Positions 55,110 to 63,940 of a stretch of 64,000 bases of DNA are shown piece by piece. Where the stretch lies: contig JAXHNP010000006.1 of the NCBI GenBank assembly GCA_034520365.1, positions 489,001-553,000 of the forward strand, given 5' to 3'. The notes beneath the pieces were generated by a model. That model was not told where the DNA came from. It searched no databases and was given only the letters and a program-made list of their open reading frames with translations. A program made the translations under genes and the position numbers. This DNA comes from Desulfobacterales bacterium. GTDB lineage: Bacteria > Desulfobacterota > Desulfobacteria > Desulfobacterales > Desulfosalsimonadaceae. Within the stretch, counting starts at the first letter, position 1. Each line of letters begins with the position of its first letter.

Positions 55110-58100
55110 ATTCCATGTCGGCATATTATGCTGCCTGGTGCTTTTGATTGGCGGCTGCGGGGATGACCCGGATCAACAGGAGATTATTCTTTCCGGAACC
55201 CTGGGGCTGCCGCCGGCGGCCATGGAGACGGATGCGCCGGTCCTGGTGGCGGTGACCAATACCGTGGATGCGCATATTTTAGATAATCGGCCCAAAGAGG
55301 CGGTGATCGACTACATAACAGCGGATAAAAAAGCGGCCGGGTTCCGCGTCGACTTAACCGATAAGGGGGTTAAGCCCGGGGATGAGGTCTTTTTGGTCGC
55401 TTTTGTGGATAACAACTATACCGGTGATGTGCCGTTTCCGGACAAGGGCGACATGATCGGGATTTATGTGGAAGAAGGCCGGATTACGCCGGCCTACGAA
55501 GTCCAGGCCGGTGAAAACACCGGCATCCATATTGATATTACCCGCGAGGTCTTTGATTTTGAGGCCCGAATATCCGGTGAAATTTTAGGCGATGAGGCCG
55601 GTTCGGTGGTTTTGGTGGCCTATGCGGGCGAGATCACTTCCTCTGATTTTACGGCCCTGGACTTTGACCAGGTGATAGGGTTTACGACCGTCTCCAAAGA
55701 AGCGGGCTCAACCGCCTATACCCTGGATATCCTGCCCTATGGCAAAGACGTGCCCATTGAAAACGTGCAGGTATTTGCGCTTTTGGATAAAAATGGGAGC
55801 GAAACCGTGGACCCGGGCGATCAAATCGGGTTTTTCAGCCAGGGCGAAGATTTTTCCACGCCGTTTACTGTCACGGAAGGCGAAACCCCGGGTATTGATC
55901 TGGAATTTAAGTTCATCGTGGAGGAACCCTCGGGCGATGATGTGTTCATCAGCGGCAGCTACCGCCTGCCGGCAGGCGAGGCTTCGAAGGACGCACCGGT
56001 CTATATCGCGGTGTTTGACGGGGAAGATGCGGAATCGATACTGGATAACCCGTTTGCCGCGGTACGCTATTTTAGGCGGATCCCGGCCGGCGAGACGGAA
56101 TTTACGCTGGATCTGGCTGATACCGGCCTTTCTGCCGGCGATGAGGTCCTCGTGATCGGGTTCTGGGATAAAGACTATAACGGCGCGATCCCGGCGCTTT
56201 CTGTGGGCGACGTGATAGGGGTCCATGCCGGGCCGGGAGAGATCACCCCGGCCATTGAACTGGCAGATGGCGGCAATACCGGCATTGAAATCAATATCAG
56301 CCGCGAGGTGTTTGATTATGAGGCGTCCATATCCGGCGAGATTCTGGGTGATGAGACCGGTCCGGTGACGCTTGTGGCGTATGCGGGCGAGATTACATCG
56401 TCGGATTTTACAACCCTTGATTTTGATCAGGTGGTGGGGTTTACGACAGTTAGCAAGGAAGCCGGAGCAACGCCCTATACCCTGGACATCCTGCCCTATG
56501 GCAAAGACGTGCCCATTGAAAACGTGCAGGTATTTGCGCTCTTGGATAAAAACAACAGCGAAACCGTGGACCCGGGCGATCAAATCGGGTTTTTCAGTCA
56601 GGGCGAGGATCTTTCCACCCCGTTTACTGTCACGGAAGGCGAAACCCCGGATATTGATCTGGAATTCAAGTTCACCGTGGAGGAACCCTCGGGCGATGAT
56701 GTGTCCATCAGCGGCAGCTACCGCCTGCCGGCAGGCGAGGCTTCGAAGGACGCACCGGTCTATATCGCGGTGTTTGATGGGGCGGATGCGGAATCCGTAC
56801 TGGATAATCCGTTTGCCGCAGTGCGCTATTTTAGGCGGATCCCGGCCGGCGAGACGGAATTTACCCTGGATTTGACCGATACCGGCCTTTCTGCCGGCGA
56901 TGAAGTGATCGTGTTCGGGTTCTGGGATAAAGACTATAACGGCGCGATTCCGGCGCTGTCTGTGGGCGACGTGATAGGGGTCTATGCCGGGCCGGGAGAG
57001 ATCACCCCGGCCATTGAACTGGCAGATGGCGGCAATACCGGCATTGAAATAAACATCAGCCGCGAGGTGTTCGACTTTGAGGCGTCCATATCCGGTGCGA
57101 TTTTAGGCGATGAGACCGGTCCGGTGACGCTTGTGGCCTATGCGGGCGAGATTACCTCATCTGATTTTACAGCCCTTGATTTTGACCAGGTGGTGGGGTT
57201 TACCACGGTGACCAAGGAAGCCGGAGCAACGCCTTATAACTTGGATATACTGCCCTATGGCAAGGACGTGCCCATTGAAAACGTGCAGGTGTTTGCGCTG
57301 TTGGACAAAAATAGGAGCGGCAGGGTTGACGGGGGCGACAAAATCGGATTTTTCGGGGAAGGCGATCAGTTCTCCACACCGTTTACCATCCCTGAAGGCC
57401 GGATCGGAGGCATAGACATTGAATTTAAATTCGAAGTGGCCCAACCCTCCGGCTTTGATATCTCGCTTGCCGGGACGGTGCCCGGACCGGCGAACCGGAC
57501 AAAGCCTGTCTATATCACGGTATTTGACACTGATAATCCGAATGAAGTGGTTGAAGATCCGTTTGCCGGGATCAAATATTTTTACAAAGTGCCGCAGACC
57601 GTGGTTAATTATACGATCGATCTGTCGCGAACCGATATTTATCCCGGGGATAGTGTTTTAGTCGCGGCATTATGGGACAGGGATTTTTCCGGCGGGGTTC
57701 CCGAGCCCTCGCGTGGTGATAAATTGGGCATTGTCCAGAATAAGGCGAGCTATGAATTCACGACAACTTTAAACTGCGGCACCAATGTGATGCCGCCCCC
57801 TGATTTTGAGTTTAAACTAAATAAGAATGTCTTTGAATTCGACGCCTCAATCGAATATGGACTGGATCTAACCGATGCCGGCCAGTTCGGGCAGGAAAGC
57901 CGGATCATCGTTTTGACCATTCATGTGGATGGTGTTGACGTCAGTGTTTCAGCCGCCGGACAGATTGACTTGAATATTGACATCGATTATCTGCTCGGGG
58001 TTGATATCCTGCCGGCCACGGAATACGATTTTATCGGTATCGATGAAGCCGGTTCATCCATGTTTTCTCCGGTATCAGCCGAATATAAGCGGCTGCCCAT

Positions 58101-58479
58101 CTTAACCGCGATTTATGAAAAAGTTCTGGTAAAGGAGAACAGCCAGCCGCCGGAGCCTTTGATCAAAGGCTATGATCACGGCAATGCCAAGGAACGCACC
58201 GCCTATCTGGTGGCCATTTTGGATAAAAACGGCAATGCCCGCCTGGACCGGGGCGATGAGATCGGCTATTACAGCTGTACGCAAATCAGCGTCAATGAGA
58301 ATGATGAGCGGGTCATCGATTTGCCCTGCTGCCCGGAAGGGATCCGGATCCCGGACTGGTTTACCGGCATACTGCATTTCCCCACCCCGATTCCCCGCAT
58401 TACCAAGGGGATAAATCGCGAAGCAAGAAGCGACGGCTCCCAGGGGCCGTACTGGATTTCGCATTTTATTGAGCCTTAG
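55096..58479 (+). CDS. large lipoprotein with four two-module repeats and EF-hand-like loops
   Basis: This 1127-residue protein has a lipobox LIGGC (Cys21). The body alternates two module types (B: 'ISGSYRLPAGEASKDAPVYIAVF...'; A: 'ISGEILGDE...LDKNGSETVDPGDQIG...') in four B-A pairs. The middle pairs repeat at exactly 759 bp (253 residues; starts 55570, 56329, 57088) and are nearly identical. The DxNxSxxxDxGD loops look like EF-hand/dockerin calcium sites; a similar loop with D-K-D-Y-N-G occurs in the B modules. It is probably a surface- or outer-membrane-anchored protein with calcium-stabilised beta domains. It is the last gene of the RND operon. I do not recognise the family. Confidence 0.75.
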   Translation: MRFLKFHVGILCCLVLLIGGCGDDPDQQEIILSGTLGLPPAAMETDAPVLVAVTNTVDAHILDNRPKEAVIDYITADKKAAGFRVDLTDKGVKPGDEVFLVAFVDNNYTGDVPFPDKGDMIGIYVEEGRITPAYEVQAGENTGIHIDITREVFDFEARISGEILGDEAGSVVLVAYAGEITSSDFTALDFDQVIGFTTVSKEAGSTAYTLDILPYGKDVPIENVQVFALLDKNGSETVDPGDQIGFFSQGEDFSTPFTVTEGETPGIDLEFKFIVEEPSGDDVFISGSYRLPAGEASKDAPVYIAVFDGEDAESILDNPFAAVRYFRRIPAGETEFTLDLADTGLSAGDEVLVIGFWDKDYNGAIPALSVGDVIGVHAGPGEITPAIELADGGNTGIEINISREVFDYEASISGEILGDETGPVTLVAYAGEITSSDFTTLDFDQVVGFTTVSKEAGATPYTLDILPYGKDVPIENVQVFALLDKNNSETVDPGDQIGFFSQGEDLSTPFTVTEGETPDIDLEFKFTVEEPSGDDVSISGSYRLPAGEASKDAPVYIAVFDGADAESVLDNPFAAVRYFRRIPAGETEFTLDLTDTGLSAGDEVIVFGFWDKDYNGAIPALSVGDVIGVYAGPGEITPAIELADGGNTGIEINISREVFDFEASISGAILGDETGPVTLVAYAGEITSSDFTALDFDQVVGFTTVTKEAGATPYNLDILPYGKDVPIENVQVFALLDKNRSGRVDGGDKIGFFGEGDQFSTPFTIPEGRIGGIDIEFKFEVAQPSGFDISLAGTVPGPANRTKPVYITVFDTDNPNEVVEDPFAGIKYFYKVPQTVVNYTIDLSRTDIYPGDSVLVAALWDRDFSGGVPEPSRGDKLGIVQNKASYEFTTTLNCGTNVMPPPDFEFKLNKNVFEFDASIEYGLDLTDAGQFGQESRIIVLTIHVDGVDVSVSAAGQIDLNIDIDYLLGVDILPATEYDFIGIDEAGSSMFSPVSAEYKRLPILTAIYEKVLVKENSQPPEPLIKGYDHGNAKERTAYLVAILDKNGNARLDRGDEIGYYSCTQISVNENDERVIDLPCCPEGIRIPDWFTGILHFPTPIPRITKGINREARSDGSQGPYWISHFIEP

Positions 58480-58673
58480 CCCCGCTTTAATCGTCCCACC
58501 TCTGACACCCGAAACCAATTATAAAGTTGAATGAAATCCAAAATTGTGTCATTCTAACTTTTGCTTAGTTAATGTTCGATATCAATTAAAGCGGATCTTT
58601 TAATACCCGTCATTCTGGACCTTCATTGGCTGAATTTTAGAATAAACCTTTCGGCAAAAAGGAGAAAACCCGC

Positions 58674-59552
58674 TTGAAATCTTCGATTTTAAGACTCGTA
58701 TGGCTCTTCCTCCTGCCGGCAGTACTGTTGTGTGCCGGCTGTTCCCCGACCCGCTTTATGGTCAATCAGATGGACCCGCTGATGGAAAAGATGAATACCG
58801 CGGTCTACAAGAACAGCGATGTGGCAATGATCAAGGACGCCCTGCCGGCCCTGCTGGTCCAGATGGACGGGCTGATCGAGGTCTCCCCCAACAATGCCAG
58901 CCTGTTGATCCGGGCCGCAGAAGCCTACTACGGCTACAGCTTCGTGTTTGTGGAGGATGCGGACAAGGCCCGGGCCGGCCGGCTTTATGACAAATCCTTC
59001 CGGTACGCGGCCCGGGCGCTTAAACAGAATAAAAAGATGAAGGCCGCGTTTGACGGCAAAATGTCAGAATTTAATGAAGGACTGGCGGATCTGGATCAAT
59101 CGGATGTGCCGGCCTTGTTCTGGGCGGCCAATGCCTGGTTAAGCTGGGTGGGCATGAATGTGGATGATCCGGAGATTTTTCTGGCCCTGCCCAAAATCCG
59201 GGCCATGCTGAAGCGCGTCATTGAACTGGATGAAACCTATCAGTATGGGGCGGCCCATGCCTCGCTCGGCGTGCTGCATGCGAGCCGGGCGCCGGCCCAG
59301 GGCGGAAAGCCGGAAAAGGCAAAGGCCGAGTTTGACCGGGCCTTTGAGCTGTCCGATAACAACATGCTGCTCTTTCATCTCATGTATGCCAAATATTATG
59401 CCTATCAGGTGCAGGACCGGCAGCTTTATGTGGACACGTTAAACCAAATTCTCTCCACCCCGGATGATATGTTTCCTGAGATGGCATTTATCAACGCTGC
59501 AGCCAAAAACAAAGCCCGGCAAATGCTAGACAATGTCCACCAGGTATTCTAA
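58674..59552 (+). CDS. TRAP transporter TatT component (lipoprotein)
   Basis: This protein has 292 residues from a TTG that follows AAAAAGGAG. It has a lipobox 'LLCAGC' (Cys23) and then an all-helical TPR-like body ('FRYAARALKQNKKMKAAFDGK', 'AHASLGVLHASRAPAQGGKPEKAKAEFDRAFEL'). TatT proteins associate with DctP-type binding proteins in TRAP systems of anaerobes and may assemble multi-subunit binding complexes. It lies 12 nt before dctP. The 194-bp gap upstream shows nothing I can name. Confidence 0.88.
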   Translation: MKSSILRLVWLFLLPAVLLCAGCSPTRFMVNQMDPLMEKMNTAVYKNSDVAMIKDALPALLVQMDGLIEVSPNNASLLIRAAEAYYGYSFVFVEDADKARAGRLYDKSFRYAARALKQNKKMKAAFDGKMSEFNEGLADLDQSDVPALFWAANAWLSWVGMNVDDPEIFLALPKIRAMLKRVIELDETYQYGAAHASLGVLHASRAPAQGGKPEKAKAEFDRAFELSDNNMLLFHLMYAKYYAYQVQDRQLYVDTLNQILSTPDDMFPEMAFINAAAKNKARQMLDNVHQVF

Positions 59553-59564
59553 CAGGCGGAAAAT

Positions 59565-60620
59565 ATGATAAAAAAATTATTTGTTGGCGGATTGTTGGCC
59601 GCCGCCGTTTTCTTTGGCGGCAGCCCGGCGGGTGCCCAGGAAGCGCCGGATATCATGATAAAGCTTGCCACCATCGCCCCGCGCGGCTCCTATATCATGA
59701 ACCGGATGAATGAAATAAACGCCGAGATAAAGGCCAAAACCGATAATGCCGTGGGGATTAAGATTTATTACGGCGGGGTGCAGGGCGATGAAAAGGACGT
59801 GCTGCGAAAAATCCGCCTGGGCCAGCTTCACGGCGGGATGTTCACCGGCCACGGCCTGGGCCAGATTGTTCCGCAGGTGCGGGTCACCGAAGTGCCCTTT
59901 GTCTTCAAAAATCACGCAGAAGTCGAATATGTGCGGGAACAACTGGCCCCCACCATGCGGGAGCTGTTTAAAGAGGCGGGCTATATTGTTTTGGGCTGGA
60001 ACGAAGTCGGGTTTGTCTACAATTTTTCAAAAGTCCCCATAACTTCCATCGAGGTCGCCAGAGATCAGAAATGGTGGATGTGGAAGGGGGATCAATTGAG
60101 CCGGGCCATGTTCGAGGCCATCGGTATCACGCCTGTGCCGCTGTCCTTTACGGATGTCATGACTTCGCTTTCCACCAAGCTCATTGATACCGCCAGTATC
60201 ACGCCATACGGGGCGGTGGCTTACCGCTGGCATGAGCGGTTCGACTATATGAGCGAGTACCCCACCACCAACGTCCTGGGCGCCACCATTGTCACCCGCC
60301 GGATATGGAATAAAATTGAACCGGCGCATCAGCAGGCGATTCTGGAGACCTGTTCGCCCTATTTTGAGAAGATAAATGCGCACATGCGCCAGCAGGACCG
60401 CAAGTCAATTGAGATCCTGAAAAAATCCGGTATTGAAGTGGTGCCGTTTGATCCGGAAAAGAACCGGGAACAGTTTGAATTCATCTTTGAGGCTTCGCGT
60501 AAGGCGCGCGAGAATCTGGTCGGAGAAATGTATTCCAGGGAACTGCTGGAAAAAACCCTTGCCATTTTGGAAGAATACCGCAATGCCCATCCAAACAGCA
60601 CGGTGGAAAAAGTGCGCTGA
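59565..60620 (+). CDS. TRAP transporter substrate-binding protein, DctP family
   Basis: This 351-residue protein has a signal peptide cleaved near 'SPAGAQ'. It has the DctP fold with 'IKIYYGGVQGDEKDVLRKIRLGQLHGG' and 'VTEVPFVFKNHAEV', and the long alpha-helix 'QQDRKSIEILKKSGIEV'. It captures a carboxylate (or related anion) for the DctQM permease. The carboxylate-coordinating Arg is probable in 'GATIVTRRIWNK'. Adjacent TatT marks it as a TatT-linked subtype, which may bind a hydrophobic acid. The stop overlaps the next ATG (TGATG). Confidence 0.9.
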   Translation: MIKKLFVGGLLAAAVFFGGSPAGAQEAPDIMIKLATIAPRGSYIMNRMNEINAEIKAKTDNAVGIKIYYGGVQGDEKDVLRKIRLGQLHGGMFTGHGLGQIVPQVRVTEVPFVFKNHAEVEYVREQLAPTMRELFKEAGYIVLGWNEVGFVYNFSKVPITSIEVARDQKWWMWKGDQLSRAMFEAIGITPVPLSFTDVMTSLSTKLIDTASITPYGAVAYRWHERFDYMSEYPTTNVLGATIVTRRIWNKIEPAHQQAILETCSPYFEKINAHMRQQDRKSIEILKKSGIEVVPFDPEKNREQFEFIFEASRKARENLVGEMYSRELLEKTLAILEEYRNAHPNSTVEKVR

Positions 60621-61177
60621 TGCAATGCCTGAAATGCGGTTCTGAATTCGATCCGATTCGCTTTGAATGTCCGGTATGCGCGGCCCAAAAACCGGGCGGC
60701 CCCATCAGCCGCTATGTCAACCGGGCAGAGGACATTTTGATCGAGGCGGTGCTGTTTTTGATGGTGGCCATGGTCCTGGCCCAGATTCTTCTGCGCAATA
60801 TTTATCAAACCGGCATTCCGGGCGGAGATGATCTGATACGGCACCTGGTGCTGTGGCTCGGGTTTTTGGGGGCTGCCATTGCCACCCGGAGCAGCTCTCA
60901 TGTAAAAATTGATGTGGCTGCCCGGCTGCTGCCGGACTTCTGGCGCCGGCTGTCCGGGGCGGTCACCAATCTCTTCTCCTTTGCGGTTTGCGGCATCCTG
61001 ACCTGGGCTTCAGCCACATTCGTACACATCGAATATCAGGTCCATGCGCACAGCCAGTTCTTGAACCTCCCGGTATGGGTACTGCAGATAATTCTGCCGG
61101 CCGGCTATCTGATCATCGGCCTTCGTTTTGCCAGAAACGGCATCGGCTTAATCGTCGAACTTTACCGGGGGCAATGA
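60620..61177 (+). CDS. TRAP transporter small permease DctQ with N-terminal zinc ribbon
   Basis: This 185-residue protein begins with a zinc-ribbon-like segment C3-x2-C6 ... C17-x2-C20 ('MQCLKCGSEFDPIRFECPVC'), not typical of DctQ. Then come four membrane helices of the DctQ family ('AEDILIEAVLFLMVAMVLAQILLRN' and others). It pairs with DctM in sodium-driven import. The ribbon may bind metal at the cytoplasmic side, or be a fusion remnant. Confidence 0.85.
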   Translation: MQCLKCGSEFDPIRFECPVCAAQKPGGPISRYVNRAEDILIEAVLFLMVAMVLAQILLRNIYQTGIPGGDDLIRHLVLWLGFLGAAIATRSSSHVKIDVAARLLPDFWRRLSGAVTNLFSFAVCGILTWASATFVHIEYQVHAHSQFLNLPVWVLQIILPAGYLIIGLRFARNGIGLIVELYRGQ

Positions 61178-61178
61178 T

Positions 61179-62456
61179 TTGACGGCCGCCCTGATCGGAC
61201 TCATCATTTTTATGGCCGCGCTCGGCGCCCCGGTTTTTATCGTGGTCTCCGCCTTTGCCATGCTCGGCTTTTATGCGGCGGATATCCCGTTTGCCGCCCT
61301 GGTGGTGGACACCTACAACAAGTTTGCCAATAACCCGGTCCTCTACACCATCCCCCTGTTTACGTTTGCCGGCTTTATCCTGGCGGAAAGCCGGGCCTCG
61401 GTTCGAATCGTAAATTTTTCCCGGGCGGTGCTGGGGTGGCTGCCCGGGGGGTTTGCCATCGTGGCGCTCGCGGCATGCGCTTTTTTTACCGCCTTTACCG
61501 GCGCCTCCGGGGTCACCATTATTGCCCTGGGCGGGCTTTTATATCCGGCCCTGATCAGTGAGCGCTACCCGGAACGGTTTTCCCTGGGGCTTTTAACTTC
61601 ATCCGGCAGCCTGGGCCTGCTTTTTCCGCCCTCTTTGCCCCTTATCATATTCGCGGTAATTGCTGAAACCAGCGTCAACCAGCTCTTTGTGGCGGGTCTG
61701 TTGCCGGGGCTGCTCTTGATTATGCTGCTTTCCATCTATAGTGTGGTGACCGGGACGCTCGCCGCTGTGCCCCGCCAGAAGATCTCCGCCAGGGAAGTCG
61801 TAAAGACCGCGTATGCGGCCAAATGGGAGCTTCTGATCCCGGTCATCGTGATTGTCGGTATTTTTGGGGGTTATGTGACGCTGGGTGAGGTGGCCGCCCT
61901 GATCGTACTATACAGCCTGATCGTGGAAGTGTTGATCCACCGCGAGATCAAGCCGGCGCATCTCCCCGCGGTCATGAACCAGAGCATGGTTTTGGTGGGC
62001 GGTATTCTGATTATTTTAGGCTCTGCCCTGGCGCTGACCAACTACCTCGTTGACGCGCAGGTGCCCATGCACATCCTTGAGACCATGCAGAGCTTAATTA
62101 AGTCCAAATGGGTGTTTTTAATCGGCCTAAATATTTTTCTGCTGATCGTGGGCTGCCTCATGGATATTTATTCCGCGCTTTTGGTGGTGGTGCCCCTGAT
62201 TCTGCCCATTGCCATCAGCTACGATATCCATCCCATCCATTTGGGCATCATCTTTCTCACCAATCTGGAGATCGGCTACTCCACGCCGCCGGTGGGGATG
62301 AACCTCTTCATTTCATGCTTCCGCTTCAATAAATCCGTGCTGTCGCTTTATATGGCGGCGATTCCGTTTCTGCTGATCCTGCTGGTGGGATTGATGATTA
62401 TCACCTATGTGCCGGAGCTGAGTCTGGGGTTGATCTCAATTTTAGGAATTCGCTAG
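61179..62456 (+). CDS. TRAP transporter large permease DctM
   Basis: This 425-residue protein has about twelve membrane helices and the family signature 'AFFTAFTGASGVTIIALGGLLYPAL' and 'SGSLGLLFPPSLPLIIFAV'. It starts at a TTG 1 nt after the dctQ stop, preceded by GGGGG. DctM forms the translocation channel with DctQ. It completes the tatT-dctP-dctQ-dctM operon. Confidence 0.92.
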   Translation: MTAALIGLIIFMAALGAPVFIVVSAFAMLGFYAADIPFAALVVDTYNKFANNPVLYTIPLFTFAGFILAESRASVRIVNFSRAVLGWLPGGFAIVALAACAFFTAFTGASGVTIIALGGLLYPALISERYPERFSLGLLTSSGSLGLLFPPSLPLIIFAVIAETSVNQLFVAGLLPGLLLIMLLSIYSVVTGTLAAVPRQKISAREVVKTAYAAKWELLIPVIVIVGIFGGYVTLGEVAALIVLYSLIVEVLIHREIKPAHLPAVMNQSMVLVGGILIILGSALALTNYLVDAQVPMHILETMQSLIKSKWVFLIGLNIFLLIVGCLMDIYSALLVVVPLILPIAISYDIHPIHLGIIFLTNLEIGYSTPPVGMNLFISCFRFNKSVLSLYMAAIPFLLILLVGLMIITYVPELSLGLISILGIR

Positions 62457-62466
62457 CTTATAGTTC

Positions 62467-62618
62467 ATGGACTCGTAAAAAGTCGATTCCGGGACGGCAA
62501 AGAAAAAAGTTCAAGATCGCGGCGCGCAAATCCCGAGGAATGCAGCGTACTTACTCGTACGTGAAATTTCGAGGGATGCAGCGCAACAAAGATATTGGAC
62601 TTTTTACGAAGCCGTCAT
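62467..62618. repeat. dispersed palindromic repeat (GACTTTTTACGAGTCC-type), copy 1
   Basis: The ends resemble each other in inverted orientation (TCGTAAAAAGTC at left, GACTTTTTACGA at right). Internally ATCCCGAGGAATGCAGCG and ATTTCGAGGGATGCAGCG form a direct repeat. Positions 62558-62617 recur in inverted orientation at 63941-64000 with 2 differences. The right end supplies the TGA stop of the nitrilase gene. Confidence 0.7.
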
Positions 62619-63424
62619 AGGTGGTAAAGCTCCGGCCGCCGGTTCGGCAGAAAATAGCGCATCCGGTGGCCTCTCACATTGGACAGGTCCCTTTCCTTCA
62701 GATCAGTTACGATCATATGCTCCGCCGCGCCGGCATAAGATTCCATGACCCCGCCTGCCGGACCGATCACTACACCCGCCCCCGGAAATGACAGTCCGCG
62801 GCCGTTTTCCCCGGTCTGGTTGCAGGCGATGATGAAAATGCTGTTGTCAAAGGCGCGGGCCGGCAGATGCCGCATCCAGGAGCTGAGCTTGGTATCGGGC
62901 TTATCCCCGGGCGAGGCATGCGGGATAAATATGGCATCACCGCCTTTAAGCGCCATAGACGTGGCAAGTTCCGGAAAATGGCTGTCATAGCAGAGCTGTA
63001 TACCGAAACGGAAATCCCCGGCTGAAAATATCGGGATGTCCTGGTCGGGGGTATAAACCGCTTTCTCCGGGGGACCGAGGTGAAGCTTCCGGTATTTGCC
63101 GGCAAGGCCCTCCGGCCCAATGACCAATTGCGCGGCATATATACTGCCTTTGGCATCGGTTTCCGCCAGACCGGCCAGGATGGTGAGACTGTGCTCGCGG
63201 GCAAGATCCTCTAAATACCGGCTGGCCGGCCCGGGCACCGGCTGGGCAAATTCCTTGATATCAGCATGAATGTGGTAGCCGGTGACCTGCATCTCCGGAA
63301 AGCAGACGATGGCTGCCCCTTCTGCGGCGGCTTTTTCCACCCAGCGGGAAATTTTTGAGAGGTTTTCTTCCGTGCGGCCGACCCGGGCGTTGGAGATAAT
63401 GACAGCGATGCGGATGTCTTGCAT
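62615..63424 (-). CDS. carbon-nitrogen hydrolase (nitrilase superfamily)
   Basis: This 269-residue protein has the catalytic triad E44 ('FPEM'), K113 ('KYRKLHLG') and C145 ('QLCYDSHFPE'), so it hydrolyses an amide, nitrile or ureido bond. The substrate is unknown. It starts immediately after the stop of the AhbA-like gene, so both are cotranscribed. The last codon and stop lie at the edge of a dispersed repeat. Confidence 0.9.
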   Translation of the reverse strand: MQDIRIAVIISNARVGRTEENLSKISRWVEKAAAEGAAIVCFPEMQVTGYHIHADIKEFAQPVPGPASRYLEDLAREHSLTILAGLAETDAKGSIYAAQLVIGPEGLAGKYRKLHLGPPEKAVYTPDQDIPIFSAGDFRFGIQLCYDSHFPELATSMALKGGDAIFIPHASPGDKPDTKLSSWMRHLPARAFDNSIFIIACNQTGENGRGLSFPGAGVVIGPAGGVMESYAGAAEHMIVTDLKERDLSNVRGHRMRYFLPNRRPELYHL

Positions 63425-63883
63425 TTATAAATTAAACTGCGCTTTTATCTTGAAGACCCTGGTCGCCGGCAGGCTGATGAGGCTGGTCACGCCGGTTTTT
63501 TCAGCGATTTCAGCCAGGCTCTGGTCAATCTCATCCATAGACGGGGCGATCATGGTAAACCAGATATTATAGGTGTTGTCCCGCACATAGTTGTGCGTTA
63601 CCCCCCGGTATTCATTGACGATCCCGGCGAATTCGTCGATTTTTTCCTCCGGTACCCGGCCGGCGCACAGGGTGCTCACAAATCCGAGCTTGCCGGGCAC
63701 GAAGTTGCCGCCGATCCGGCGGATTATGCCTGAGTCCTTGAGGCTGCGGATACGCTTGATCACCTCGGCCTCACTCAGTCCAAGTTCCCGGCCGATGGCT
63801 TCATAGGGCTGCCCGGTGATCGGAAAGTCAGACTGGATGTGGTTGAGTATTCTTTTATCGGTTTCGTCTATGGCTGGCGTCAT
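63425..63883 (-). CDS. Lrp/AsnC-type siroheme decarboxylase subunit (AhbA/AhbB-like)
   Basis: From the ATG at 63883 this protein has 152 residues; an ATG at 63937 is possible, and further upstream the frame runs into a repeat. It has an N-terminal HTH ('DETDKRILNHIQSDFPI', 'IGRELGLSEAEVIKRIRSL') and a C-terminal alpha-beta domain ('HNYVRDNTYNIWFTMIAPS'), as in AhbA/AhbB. Those proteins decarboxylate siroheme to didecarboxysiroheme in the alternative heme pathway of sulfate reducers. A related Lrp regulator role cannot be excluded. The true partner subunit would lie outside the window. It is directly followed by the nitrilase gene. Confidence 0.75.
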   Translation of the reverse strand: MTPAIDETDKRILNHIQSDFPITGQPYEAIGRELGLSEAEVIKRIRSLKDSGIIRRIGGNFVPGKLGFVSTLCAGRVPEEKIDEFAGIVNEYRGVTHNYVRDNTYNIWFTMIAPSMDEIDQSLAEIAEKTGVTSLISLPATRVFKIKAQFNL

Positions 63884-63940
63884 TCTTGTAATGTCGATGA
63901 GCCCGGTTTTTTGCCAGGATTTAACTGAGATTTTCATTGT

